DNA of 64,000 nucleotides from Novosphingobium malaysiense. Its GTDB lineage: Bacteria > Pseudomonadota > Alphaproteobacteria > Sphingomonadales > Sphingomonadaceae. The position numbers and the translations under genes are program-made. Below the pieces are notes generated by a model that saw only the letters and a program-made list of their open reading frames with translations, made no database searches and was not told the origin of the DNA. The stretch spans positions 1,280,634-1,344,633 of the forward strand of contig NZ_JTDI01000003.1 of NCBI RefSeq assembly GCF_000802225.1. Direction: 5' to 3'. Shown in pieces: positions 1 to 8,905 of this stretch (the first letter of the stretch is position 1; each line of letters begins with the position of its first letter).

Positions 1-1031
1 TAGCCGACCAGCTGCAGCTTGGTGCCGCCGGCATAGCCGTTGATCATGAGCGCGGTGACCATGGCCCAGCCCGGCGCGCCCGGCAGGACCAGGAGCAGGA
101 AAGTGATGGACGTCGCACCGATGGTCAGCCCTCCGACCCAACGGGCTGGAAAGCGGTCCAGCAGCCACCCGGTGATCAATTTCCCGCCAATCCCCGACAG
201 CCCTGCCGGCAAGGCATAAAGGGCCGCAGTCTCCCTGCTGAAACCGGCTTCGGTCAGGATCGGAATCTGATGCACGACGAGACCGATGGTCACGGTCATG
301 ATCACGAACGTGGATATCGCGATACGCCATAGCGCCGGATCGCGCAGGGCCTCGGCGACCGACAGGCCGGGCACATCGAGCAAGGTGTCTCCCTGCGATC
401 GAGCCCCGTCTGTCTTTTGCGCCTTGCGGCTGATCTCGTAGCCGTCGCGCAGCCAGAACAGACACAGCAGCACGGCAACGGAACCCCACCCTGCTGCCAG
501 CCAGACGAACGCCTCGCGCCACCCGTGCATGCGGATGAGATATTCAGCGATAATCGGCGTGAAGGCCTGGGCCAGCGCGCTTCCGGACAGCACCAGCCCG
601 AGCGCCAGGCCGCGACCGGCATCGAAGGTGCTGTTCGCCGAGGCCGTCCAGACGGTGGACTTGGTCATCAGCGCGGCAACGGCATAGAAGGTCCAGATCG
701 CGAACCACTGCCACCGCGAACCGTCGAGCAGGCTGAGCGAAGCGATGACCAGCGCCATAAGTATCAGGCCCGGTATCGCCATCCGGCGCACGCCCCACTT
801 GTCGATAAACAGGCCGAACAGGGGCGAGAAGACGAACACGAGTATCGAGGTGATCGAAACGCCGGAGGAAGTGAGCGCGCGGCTCCACCCGAATTCCTCA
901 CTGATCGGCGCGATGAACAGCCCGGTACCGGCCGTGATGACCGATGTGAACGAAAAGCCGATCGCAGCTGCGACGACCATCGGCCAGTGGCGGCGGAACT
1001 CCTGCGCCGCGGTCAACTTTGCTTGCGACAA
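1..1031 (-). CDS. MFS transporter (C-terminus beyond window)
   Basis: Partial gene read from the complementary strand; about 343 residues are visible and the C-terminus lies left of base 1. The translation alternates hydrophobic helices with short polar loops, with an early motif FGLFIDKWGVRRM in the position of the MFS loop 2-3 signature and a second half beginning near residue 200. That is the layout of a 12-helix major facilitator permease for organic acids. No ATG lies near the N-terminus. I chose TTG at 1031 because an AGGGAG ribosome-binding site precedes it by about nine bases. The substrate is not readable; the neighbouring CoA-dependent catabolic genes suggest a carboxylate (inference). 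Confidence 0.8.
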   Translation of the reverse strand, partial: MSQAKLTAAQEFRRHWPMVVAAAIGFSFTSVITAGTGLFIAPISEEFGWSRALTSSGVSITSILVFVFSPLFGLFIDKWGVRRMAIPGLILMALVIASLSLLDGSRWQWFAIWTFYAVAALMTKSTVWTASANSTFDAGRGLALGLVLSGSALAQAFTPIIAEYLIRMHGWREAFVWLAAGWGSVAVLLCLFWLRDGYEISRKAQKTDGARSQGDTLLDVPGLSVAEALRDPALWRIAISTFVIMTVTIGLVVHQIPILTEAGFSRETAALYALPAGLSGIGGKLITGWLLDRFPARWVGGLTIGATSITFLLLVLPGAPGWAMVTALMINGYAGGTKLQLVG

Positions 1032-1174
1032 GCGGTGTATCTCCCTGCCGCCCGCACACCTATGCGGGCGGGTCGGACGTCCTGCCTAGCGCCATACTGG
1101 TACCAAGCCAATTCCCCGCACGGGAACAGGGGCCCGGCAAGCCGTCCCCCAATCGTCAATCAGCAGTGGCCGGA

Positions 1175-1660
1175 TCATTCGGCGGGGGCGTTTTCGCGCA
1201 GCTCCTCAAGGGTAAATCCATTGGCCGGGGCGCACTGCTGCACCTCGATCACGTTACCTTCCGGATCGTACCCGTAGAGTGTCTTGACGTGCCCTACGTC
1301 GACGAAATCGCGGTCGTTGAAGGTCATGCCGCAGGCCTTTAGGTGGGCGATGTCCTTTTCGATGTCGGTCACGTCGATGCAAAAATGGGTGTAGCCGCGG
1401 TCGTAGGGCCTTAGGGGCTTTTCAAGGTCGGATTGCGGCGCGCTGTACTCGAACATCTCGAGATAGCAGGTGCCGGCACGCAACATGCAGCCCTTCGCGG
1501 CCGATTTCGGCACATCGACGATGTGGTCCATCACTTCCTGATCCGCCCAGGAAAAGCCTTCGTCGTCCACCGGCTCGAACCCCAGCGCTTCGCAATAGAA
1601 ACGCTTCATCCGCTCGATATCGCGGCAGTTCATGCCGATATGGTGGATGCCTCTGATCAT
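1175..1660 (-). CDS. VOC superfamily (glyoxalase/dioxygenase-like) protein
   Basis: A 161-residue protein of the vicinal oxygen chelate fold, with two beta-alpha-beta-beta-beta modules. The N-terminal GIHHIGMNCRDIERMKRFY carries the usual first metal-ligand histidine. The middle CYLEMFEY and later YTHFCIDV and NVIEVQQC supply the expected Glu/His positions. The family includes glyoxalase I, methylmalonyl-CoA epimerase and extradiol dioxygenases; lengths near 160 fit a small lyase or isomerase. A GGGAG site sits about nine bases before the ATG. It is co-oriented with the MFS gene and the SDR gene, so a shared catabolic role is plausible but unproven. Confidence 0.8.
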   Translation of the reverse strand: MIRGIHHIGMNCRDIERMKRFYCEALGFEPVDDEGFSWADQEVMDHIVDVPKSAAKGCMLRAGTCYLEMFEYSAPQSDLEKPLRPYDRGYTHFCIDVTDIEKDIAHLKACGMTFNDRDFVDVGHVKTLYGYDPEGNVIEVQQCAPANGFTLEELRENAPAE

Positions 1661-1790
1661 GCTCGTATCTCCCGCGCGTTTTGCCGGAGACTATTCATGA
1701 AGCATGCTCTGGCGCAACGGCTCTCGCTTGACCGGAGCGGAGATGACACGGGACTTGCGCCCCACATCCCGTCCCGCATACCGAAATGCT

Positions 1791-2573
1791 TCAGGCCTCG
1801 TCGGGCTCGATCCACTTGGTGCGTGTCACGCGCGGGCTCAAATACTTGGTCGCCGTCCAGCCGCCATCGACGACGATGGACTGGCCGTTGATCATTTCGC
1901 TGCCCGGCAGGCACAGGAAGGCGATGACCGATGCCACATCCTCGGGCTGGGCCAGACGCGGATAGGGTGTCGTCTCGACATTGTTGCGCTTGAACGCCTC
2001 GTCATCGAAGCGATGGGCGACCATGTCCGTCATGGTCACCCCCGGCGCTACGCAATTGGAGCGGATGCCGCGCGGGCCGTATTCGCAGGCCATGTGCTCG
2101 GTCAGCGACTTTAGGCCGCCCTTTGCAGCCGAATAGGCGCCGCCGCGCCGTCCACCGATGTGCGCGAAGGTGCTGGTGACGTTGACCACGCTCGCCCCCT
2201 CGGTGAGATGGGGGATCACGTCACGGCACAGTCGAAAAGGCGCCACCAGCATGATGTCGAGAAACGAATCCAATGTCGGGTCGTCGGTCTCGTCGAGCGG
2301 CTTGGGACTGCCGACACCGGCGTTGTTCACCAGCGCATCGATACGGCCGAAGCGCTCGAGAGTCTGGGCCACGATCATGCCCGGAGCGGCCGGATCGGTA
2401 AGATCGGCGCTGATTGCCAGCACGTGATCGGGATTGCCGATCCCGGCCTCCAGGGTTGCCAGCTTTTCCTTGCTGCGACCGACGCCGACGATCGCAAATC
2501 CCTCGCCATGCAGGATCTTGGCGGTGGCAAGTCCGATGCCGCTGCCTGCCCCCGTTATGATCGCTACCTTCAT
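1791..2573 (-). CDS. short-chain dehydrogenase/reductase
   Basis: A 260-residue classical SDR. It has the NAD(P)-binding TGAGSGIG at residues 7-14, NNAG at 83-86, a Ser near 134 and the catalytic YxxxK at Tyr147/Lys151. The C-terminal DGGWTATKYL is the usual SDR end. The reading frame is open upstream to 2696, but the ATG at 2573 has AGGGAG about eight bases before it and starts exactly at the first beta strand. It is divergent from the CoA transferase at 2789. The likely role is oxidation of a hydroxyl intermediate in the neighbouring degradation pathway (inference). Confidence 0.88.
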   Translation of the reverse strand: MKVAIITGAGSGIGLATAKILHGEGFAIVGVGRSKEKLATLEAGIGNPDHVLAISADLTDPAAPGMIVAQTLERFGRIDALVNNAGVGSPKPLDETDDPTLDSFLDIMLVAPFRLCRDVIPHLTEGASVVNVTSTFAHIGGRRGGAYSAAKGGLKSLTEHMACEYGPRGIRSNCVAPGVTMTDMVAHRFDDEAFKRNNVETTPYPRLAQPEDVASVIAFLCLPGSEMINGQSIVVDGGWTATKYLSPRVTRTKWIEPDEA

Positions 2574-2788
2574 CTCACTGCTCCCTGCGCCTCGATAAAC
2601 CGGATCAGCGCCGCGATAGCCTCCCGGTCGGTACCGGTCGAGCCGCCGGGGCGAATTTCGACGCTTCGGGATATAATCAACAACACCGTTGGACATCTAC
2701 CCTCTTCACCCCGGCGAAAGCGACGGTTAGGGACAAGGGAATTCGATTCTGAGCACAGCGACGATCACAATCTTTCGGCGAGGATAGC

Positions 2789-4030
2789 ATGAGCACAAAC
2801 AAGAGCGCCCTCGAGGGCATCCGCGTCATCGACATGAGCCGCGTCTTTGCGGCGCCCGTCGGTGCCCAGATCCTCGGCGACCTCGGCGCGGACGTGATCA
2901 AGATCGAGCGGCCCGGCGTCGGCGACGACGGACGCGGGTATGGTACCGCCTGGGTGCAGGGAAAGGACGGCATCGAGACCCGCCAGTCCAGCTTCTTCAC
3001 CGTATCCAACCGCAACAAGCGCTCCATCACGCTCAATCATTCCAAGCCCGAAGGGCAGGAAGTGATCAAGAAGCTGGTCGAAAGCGCCGACGTGCTGATC
3101 GAGAACTACAAGGTCGGGAACCTGGCGAAGTACGGTCTCGACTATGAGAGCCTGAAAGCGATCAACCCGCGGCTCATCTATTGCTCGGTTACCGGCTTCG
3201 GCCAGGACGGGCCGATGGCGGCGCTGCCCGGCTACGACGGGCTGTTTCAGGCCACCGGAGGGATGATGGCCGTCACCGGCATTCCCGAAGGCCAGCCCGG
3301 TGCCGGCCCGCTGAAGGCCGGTCCCAGCCTCGTCGACTTCATCACTGGCCACAATGCCGCATTGGCGATCCTTGGCGCCCTCATGTACCGCAACCAGACC
3401 GGCGAAGGTCAGTACATCGATATCGCGTTGCTCGACACGTCGGTGGCGATGGTCAGCCACATCATGCAGGACTACCTGATCAGCGGCGTGCCCCCGCAGC
3501 GCCTGGGCAATGGCGGGAATGGCGGCGGACCCGCCGACCTCATCCACTGCACCGACGGCATCATTTATCTCACCGCCGGCACCGACGAGCACTATCGCCG
3601 CCTGACCGTGCTGATGGGCCAGCCCGAACTCTTCACCGATCCCCGCTTCGACAGCAATTTCAAGCGGGCCAAGTCGGGCCGCGCCGAACTGATGGAGATC
3701 ATCAACGGCTGGAGCCGCAAGTTCTCTCTCGCCGAGGTCCAGGGCATGCTCGACGAGGCCGGGATTCCCGCCGCGAAGTACAACGAACTGCCTGAAGTCT
3801 GGGAAGAAGAGCAGGTCAAGCACAGGGGGCTGCGGGCGCGCACGCCGCATGCCTACGCCGAAGCGGGCTACGTCGACCTGATCGAAAGCCCGCTGGCCAA
3901 GATGTCCGGGAGCCCGGCCAGCATCCGGATGGCCCCTCCCATGCTGGGCGAGCACAATGACGAAGTGCTGGGCGAACTCGGCTACAGTGCCGAGCGCATC
4001 GCCGAACTGAAGGCGATGAAGATCATCTGA
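2789..4030 (+). CDS. CaiB/BaiF family III CoA transferase
   Basis: A 413-residue protein, normal length for formyl-CoA transferase/CaiB/BaiF enzymes, which move CoA between carboxylic acids through an Asp-linked mixed anhydride. The N-terminus LEGIRVIDMSRVFAAPVGAQ and the DLGADVIKIE block are typical. Asp150 in GYDGLFQATGG is in the position of the catalytic aspartate. It probably activates or exchanges CoA on the substrate of the surrounding acyl-CoA dehydrogenases and hydratase. It is transcribed divergently from the SDR and ends at a strong hairpin terminator. Confidence 0.88.
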   Translation: MSTNKSALEGIRVIDMSRVFAAPVGAQILGDLGADVIKIERPGVGDDGRGYGTAWVQGKDGIETRQSSFFTVSNRNKRSITLNHSKPEGQEVIKKLVESADVLIENYKVGNLAKYGLDYESLKAINPRLIYCSVTGFGQDGPMAALPGYDGLFQATGGMMAVTGIPEGQPGAGPLKAGPSLVDFITGHNAALAILGALMYRNQTGEGQYIDIALLDTSVAMVSHIMQDYLISGVPPQRLGNGGNGGGPADLIHCTDGIIYLTAGTDEHYRRLTVLMGQPELFTDPRFDSNFKRAKSGRAELMEIINGWSRKFSLAEVQGMLDEAGIPAAKYNELPEVWEEEQVKHRGLRARTPHAYAEAGYVDLIESPLAKMSGSPASIRMAPPMLGEHNDEVLGELGYSAERIAELKAMKII

Positions 4031-4032
4031 GC

Positions 4033-4073
4033 CAGACCGCGCCATGGATCACGACGGCCCATGGCGCGGTCTG
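4033..4073. terminator. Bidirectional hairpin terminator
   Basis: A perfect 15-bp inverted repeat (4033-4047 with 4059-4073, arm CAGACCGCGCCATGG) with an 11-base loop. It lies exactly between the converging CoA transferase and symporter genes. There is no long T tract on either side, so efficiency is uncertain. Confidence 0.75.
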
Positions 4074-4081
4074 CAATCCCG

Positions 4082-5590
4082 CTAGCTCAGGTTCACCGGC
4101 TTCTCGCCTTTGGCGATCTTGAAGACTGCACCTGAAAGCAGCGCCAGTGCCAGCAGGTTGGGCAGCGCCATGAAGGCGTTCGAGATGTCACCGAGGCGCC
4201 ACACCAACTGCAGCGGCTGACTTGCCCCGATCACCACGCCAAGGCACCAGATCACCCGCCACACCATGTGCAGGACCTTCTCGCCGCGTGCATTGGCGCC
4301 GGGGACGCGATCATAGAGGAAGGTGATTGCCCGCTCGCCATAGTAGCTGAAGGTGAGCAGCGTGGAGAACACGAACAGGATCAACGCGATCGAGGCCACC
4401 ACGGAGCCGATGGCAACCCCGCCGATCTGCGCAGGAAACGCAGCGGCAAACGCGCCGGACGTCATGGCGAAGCCGGTAAGGTCGGACTGCCAGGCATGCT
4501 TCACCGCCTGGCCGTTGCCGACGAAATCGCCCTCCACGGTGAGAATGACGAGCGCCGTCATGGTGCAGATCACGATGGTGTCGATGAAGGTACCCATCAT
4601 CGCCATGCGGCCCTGCACCCGCGGATCGTCGGTCTGGGCCACGGCATGCGCCATGGGCGTTGTGCCCTGCCCGGCCTCGTTCGAAAACAGGCCGCGCGCA
4701 ACGCCGGCCCGCAAAGCGATCATGATCCCTGCCCCGACGAATCCGCCCATGGCCGACTGTCCGGAAAAGGCTCCGGAGAAGATGCGGCCGAAGGTTTCGG
4801 GGATGTCGCGAATGTCCAGCAGGATCGCCAGCAGGGCCATCGCGATATAGGCCGCAGCCATCAGCGGCACGACCTTTTCCGCCACGGCGCCGATCGACTT
4901 GATACCCCCGATGATGACCACGAAGACCGCGACGGCCGCGATCAGGCCGCCCAGCCATTCCTCGATCCCGAACAGTTCGTTCATGGAATCGGCGACCGCG
5001 TTGGCCTGGATCACGTTGCCGGTGATGATCGTCGAGCACAGCGTACCGATGCAGAAGAGGATCGCCAGCCAGGTCCACTTCGGCCCCAGCCCCTTGACGA
5101 TGTAAGTCATCGGGCCACCGCGCCAGTGGCCTTCGGGGCCTTTCTCGCGAAATCGGATGGCGAGCGAGCCTTCGGAAAAGGCCAGCGCCATGCCGATCAG
5201 CGCCGTCACCCACATCCAGAAGATGGCACCCGGACCGCCCAGCGCGAGAGCGGTGGCGACCCCGGCCATGTTGCCCGTGCCGACTTGCCCGGAAAGTGCC
5301 GTGGACAGGGCCGCGAACGGGCTGATTTCGCCCGAACCGGCGCCTTTTCGGCCGCGGAACAGCCCAGCGAAGGCCCCGCCGAGATGACGCAGCGGATAGA
5401 ATTTCAGGCCGATCATCATGTACAGACCGACGCCGAGCAGGATGATCACCATCGGCGGAAACGGCAGGATTTCAACGCCGTCCCATGTGCCGCCCCAGAT
5501 GAAGTCGGAAATGTTGGTGATCCGGTCGATCAAGCTCGGTCCGGCTTGCACCGTGCTTGCGACGGAAGCCGCCATGTCGATTACGTTCAT
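4082..5590 (-). CDS. Sodium:alanine symporter (AGCS family)
   Basis: A 502-residue integral membrane protein of the alanine/glycine:cation symporter family, which takes up small neutral amino acids with Na+. It shows many hydrophobic segments and family blocks such as ALSTALSGQVGTGNMAGVAT near residue 105, GGPMTYIVKGLG, and GLFSNEAGQGTTPMAHA in the second half. The frame extends upstream to 5686, but that part reads as non-protein. The ATG at 5590 has AGGGGA nine bases upstream. It stands alone between two terminator or intergenic stretches. Confidence 0.9.
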   Translation of the reverse strand: MNVIDMAASVASTVQAGPSLIDRITNISDFIWGGTWDGVEILPFPPMVIILLGVGLYMMIGLKFYPLRHLGGAFAGLFRGRKGAGSGEISPFAALSTALSGQVGTGNMAGVATALALGGPGAIFWMWVTALIGMALAFSEGSLAIRFREKGPEGHWRGGPMTYIVKGLGPKWTWLAILFCIGTLCSTIITGNVIQANAVADSMNELFGIEEWLGGLIAAVAVFVVIIGGIKSIGAVAEKVVPLMAAAYIAMALLAILLDIRDIPETFGRIFSGAFSGQSAMGGFVGAGIMIALRAGVARGLFSNEAGQGTTPMAHAVAQTDDPRVQGRMAMMGTFIDTIVICTMTALVILTVEGDFVGNGQAVKHAWQSDLTGFAMTSGAFAAAFPAQIGGVAIGSVVASIALILFVFSTLLTFSYYGERAITFLYDRVPGANARGEKVLHMVWRVIWCLGVVIGASQPLQLVWRLGDISNAFMALPNLLALALLSGAVFKIAKGEKPVNLS

Positions 5591-5768
5591 CCGCAGCAAT
5601 CCCCTGTCCGCAACAGTCCAATGTGCGGTGCGGCCCGCTGGCCTGCACCGAGAGCCGAGGAACTGTGCAGTCGGTGGCGGCGACACGCAAGGCTGTCACC
5701 GCACAGACGTGGAATTTTTGTAGAAAACCGGGTTCTTTTCTTTCAATTACTCCGAGAGCCAACCCAAT

Positions 5769-6551
5769 TCAGCGGCCCTTGAAGACCGGTTTGCGCTTCT
5801 CGACGAAAGCCGTGACGCCCTCGAGGAAATCCTCGGTCCGTCCGGCATCGCGCTGGCCGCGCCGCTCTGCCTGAAGCGCCGTCTCGAGACTGGAATCGAG
5901 CGCATCCCAAGCCATCCGCTTGATCATGCCCAACGAACGCGGCCCCGATGCAAACGACTTGGCCAGCTTCATCGCTTCGGCGTCCAGATCGGCTTCGGGC
6001 ACAACCTTGGTGGCAAGGCCCCAGTCGAAGGCGGTCTGCGCGTCGATCTTTTCGCCTAGCAGCATCATCCGCATGGCCCGCACGCGGCCGACCGCCTGCG
6101 CCAATAGATAGGTCGCACCGCCATCTGGCACGAGGCCGACGTGGCAGAAGGCGCAGAAGAAGAAGGCATCGTCGGCCATGAGCACGATGTCGCCTGCCGC
6201 CGCCAAACCGGCGCCGAAGCCTGCTGCCGGGCCACGGATTGCCGTGATCACCGGCTGCTCCATCCGCTTGATCGCCATGATCACCGGATTGAATGCACGG
6301 TCCAACTGCCCGCCAACGTCGCGCATCGGGTCTTCGAGCATGTCTTTTGCCGCAGCGAGATTGGCACCCGAACAGAACCCCTTGCCCTCACCCGTCACCA
6401 GGACGGCCCGGGCTTCCTTGGCGGCGCGATCGAAGGCATCGACCATCTCGTGGCCCATCGCTTCAGTCACACCGTTCATGGTCTTGGGGTCGTTCAGCGA
6501 GATACGTGTGACGCCATCCTCGACGCTGTAGAGGATATGCTCATAAGCCAT
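5769..6551 (-). CDS. Enoyl-CoA hydratase/isomerase (crotonase fold)
   Basis: A 260-residue crotonase. The first oxyanion-hole loop is GFCSGANL near residue 60 and the second is GPAAGFGAGLA near 108. The catalytic region reads HVGLVPDGGATYLL, which has an acidic residue in the position of the second catalytic glutamate and resembles PaaG-type isomerases more than classical hydratases. It acts on CoA thioesters in beta-oxidation. It lies upstream of the symporter and downstream of the nitronate monooxygenase and acyl-CoA dehydrogenases, all on the same strand, so it probably belongs to that catabolic cluster. Confidence 0.87.
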   Translation of the reverse strand: MAYEHILYSVEDGVTRISLNDPKTMNGVTEAMGHEMVDAFDRAAKEARAVLVTGEGKGFCSGANLAAAKDMLEDPMRDVGGQLDRAFNPVIMAIKRMEQPVITAIRGPAAGFGAGLAAAGDIVLMADDAFFFCAFCHVGLVPDGGATYLLAQAVGRVRAMRMMLLGEKIDAQTAFDWGLATKVVPEADLDAEAMKLAKSFASGPRSLGMIKRMAWDALDSSLETALQAERRGQRDAGRTEDFLEGVTAFVEKRKPVFKGR

Positions 6552-6681
6552 TCAATTCTCTCCATTCCGATTGGACCGAATGAAACCACGCTTGCACCGT
6601 CCCATCTCAGCTCATGCCGAGCCTGTAGTAGTCCCTGGGCCCAATGCCTGCCTCATTCGCGATATGCGAGACTGGTCTCCC

Positions 6682-7662
6682 TCAGCCCAGCATTGCGCCG
6701 AGACGTCCCTTCACGATTTCCTCGGCGTCGCCAATGATCCTTTCGATCAGGTCCTTGCAGCTCGGAATGTCGTGGATCAGACCCTGAACCATGCCGGCCC
6801 AGAAGATCCCCTGGTCGACATCGCCGGACTTGAGCATCTCGCGGCCGACCGCCCCGGCGACATAGGGCTTGATGTCCTCGAAGGTCGCGTCGGGCCGGGC
6901 TGATATCTCCACCACCTTGTCCGAAACGGAGTTCTTGCCGACGCGCGCGGTGTTCTTGAACTTGCGAAAGATGAGGTTGGTACCGCGCTCGTCGTTGTCG
7001 ACGTAGAGCTGCTTGATGTTGTCGTGGATCGGCGCCTCCCGGGTGGCGCAGAAGCGCGTGCCCATGTTGATGCCTTCCGCGCCGAGCGACAGCGCCGCCA
7101 CGAGACCGCGACCATCGCCGAAGCCGCCACTGGCGAGCATCGGGATCTTCACCTTGTCGGCAGCCGATGGGATCAGGATCAGGCCGGGAATGTCGTCCTC
7201 GCCCGGATGGCCGGCGCATTCGAAACCGTCGATCGAGATGATGTCGCAGCCGTGGCGCTCGGCCGACAGCGCGTGACGGACCGCCGTGCACTTGTGCAGG
7301 ATCTTGATGCCATGCGGCTTGGCCATTTCCCAGATCTCGCGCACCTGCTGGGTGCCCGCGGTCTCGATGATCTTCACCCCGCCATCGATGGCCGCCTTGG
7401 CGTATCCGGCGTAATCGGGCGGCAGGATGGTGGGCAGGACGGTGATGTTCACGGCGAAGGGCTTGTCGGTCATCGAGCGGCAGCGCTCGATCTCTTCGCG
7501 CAGCGCTTCCGGGCTGGGCTGAGTCAGTGCCGTCAGCGTACCGAGCCCGCCAGCATTCGAAACCGCGCTGGCCAGTTCCGCAAGGCCCACGCCCTGCATG
7601 CCACCCTGAACGATCGGGTGTTCGATGCCGAGCATCTCGGTCACGCGGGTCTTGAATGCCAT
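6682..7662 (-). CDS. Nitronate monooxygenase / NPD-like FMN enzyme
   Basis: A 326-residue TIM-barrel flavoprotein of the 2-nitropropane dioxygenase/nitronate monooxygenase family. Visible are the N-terminal FMN loop PIVQGGMQGVGLAELASAVS, the IETAGTQQ strand, the GFECAGHPG motif bearing the catalytic-position histidine, and the phosphate-binding ASGGFGDGRGLVAALSLGA. The ATG at 7662 is preceded by AGGGGAG at nine bases; the open frame beyond it is not coding. Many NPD-like proteins in CoA-catabolic clusters have no proven nitronate activity and may be reductases, so the exact reaction is uncertain. Confidence 0.85.
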   Translation of the reverse strand: MAFKTRVTEMLGIEHPIVQGGMQGVGLAELASAVSNAGGLGTLTALTQPSPEALREEIERCRSMTDKPFAVNITVLPTILPPDYAGYAKAAIDGGVKIIETAGTQQVREIWEMAKPHGIKILHKCTAVRHALSAERHGCDIISIDGFECAGHPGEDDIPGLILIPSAADKVKIPMLASGGFGDGRGLVAALSLGAEGINMGTRFCATREAPIHDNIKQLYVDNDERGTNLIFRKFKNTARVGKNSVSDKVVEISARPDATFEDIKPYVAGAVGREMLKSGDVDQGIFWAGMVQGLIHDIPSCKDLIERIIGDAEEIVKGRLGAMLG

Positions 7663-7699
7663 TCCTGTATACTCCCCTGAATTCGCTTGGTGTGAGGCC

Positions 7700-8905
7700 C
7701 TAGGCCGGAATCTGGTTGAATGGGACACCTTTGTCCGGTCGATGGTCCTGCGGCAGACCCAATATCTTCTCGGCGATGGTATTGAGCAGCATCTCGTCGG
7801 CCCCGCCCGCCTGCCGCATGGTCGGCGCACCGATCCAGCTCGAAGCCCAGTCGGCCTTGGTATAGGCGCCCTCCGTATAGGCAAGCCCTGCACTGCCCTG
7901 CAGATCGAGCGCCAGTTCCGACAGCTTCTGCCGGCTACGCACCGAAAACAGCTTGTTCAGCGCGCCTTCCGGCCCGGGCTCCATGCCCGCTTCCATGGCG
8001 AGCATGGCGCGGCGGCGGATCGAATCGAGACCCTGGCGCAGGGCATGATTGCGCGCGATCACCGAACGCACGCGGCCATCCTTCAGCGCCGGTTTTCCAT
8101 TGATGGTCAGGGGACGCAGCATTTCGACGAAAGCGCCGATCGAAGGCCCGAAACCGTCTGCATCGGAAGCGGCATAACGTTCGATCATCAGCGTCGCCAT
8201 CGCCACCGAAAAACCACCGCCGATCGGGCCCAGCCGCTGACTGTCAGCCACGGCCACGTCATCGAAAAACACCTCGTTGCACTGGATATCGCCGTTCGCG
8301 AGCCGGAACGGCCGCACGGTCACGCCCGGCGCTTTCATGTCGACCCAGAAGAACGTCAGCCCCTTGTGCTTCGGTACGGTGGGATCGGAGCGGGCGATGA
8401 GTATGCCGTAATCCGAATATTGCGCGAAGGTCGTCCAGAGCTTCTGGCCATTTATCGTCCAGCCCTGCTCACCCCCTTCGGCCTTGGTCCGCAGGCCGGC
8501 AAGGTCGGAACCGGCTGCTGGCTCGGAAAAGAGCTGGCACCAGATTTCCTCTCCGCGAAGGGCTGCCACCACGCGCTCGCGGACCCAGGCCTTGTCGTCG
8601 CAATAGCGAATGAGGATCGGCAGCGGCATCGCAGTGGAAACGCCGAAATAACCGATCGGCATCGCCGCCTTCGCTTCGAGCGTATCGAACAGAACCTTGT
8701 GCAGTGGTGAGAGGCCCTGCCCGCCGAATTCGATCGGGATCGTGATACCGGAAAAGCCAGCCTCGTGCTTGGCCGCCATGTAGCGGCGACCGAGGGCGAG
8801 ATCCTCGTCTTGCGTCAGCCCGGCGCGGGCACGGAGACCGAATTCGGGCTCGACCGAGGCCAACCATGCGCGGGCGCGCTCCTGCCACACATCGAGATCG
8901 GTCAT
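7700..8905 (-). CDS. Acyl-CoA dehydrogenase (first of pair)
   Basis: A 401-residue FAD acyl-CoA dehydrogenase, full length for the family. FSEPAAGSDLAGLRTKAE is the usual substrate and FAD-binding block near residue 130, followed by WTINGQKLWTTFA. The C-terminal LQGSAGLAYTEGAY and ADEMLLNTIAEKILGLP complete the helical domain. It overlaps the next dehydrogenase by four bases (ATGA), so translation is coupled. Such overlapping pairs commonly form alpha2-beta2 heterotetramers in steroid and side-chain degradation, where each subunit supplies part of the active site; that is inference here. Confidence 0.9.
   Translation of the reverse strand: MTDLDVWQERARAWLASVEPEFGLRARAGLTQDEDLALGRRYMAAKHEAGFSGITIPIEFGGQGLSPLHKVLFDTLEAKAAMPIGYFGVSTAMPLPILIRYCDDKAWVRERVVAALRGEEIWCQLFSEPAAGSDLAGLRTKAEGGEQGWTINGQKLWTTFAQYSDYGILIARSDPTVPKHKGLTFFWVDMKAPGVTVRPFRLANGDIQCNEVFFDDVAVADSQRLGPIGGGFSVAMATLMIERYAASDADGFGPSIGAFVEMLRPLTINGKPALKDGRVRSVIARNHALRQGLDSIRRRAMLAMEAGMEPGPEGALNKLFSVRSRQKLSELALDLQGSAGLAYTEGAYTKADWASSWIGAPTMRQAGGADEMLLNTIAEKILGLPQDHRPDKGVPFNQIPA

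Noticed and set aside
417..1277. 286-codon open frame on the + strand at the left end
   Set aside because: Antisense to the MFS transporter, whose complementary-strand frame reads as proper membrane helices with a ribosome-binding site. The + frame is Arg/Gln/Pro-rich with no motifs.
2765..4045. 426-codon open frame opposite the CoA transferase
   Set aside because: Mirror frame in GC-rich DNA; the + strand frame carries clear CaiB/BaiF motifs over its full length.
4268..5782. 504-codon open frame opposite the symporter
   Set aside because: Composition dominated by His/Arg/Asp/Gly without domains; the opposite strand is an unmistakable AGCS symporter.
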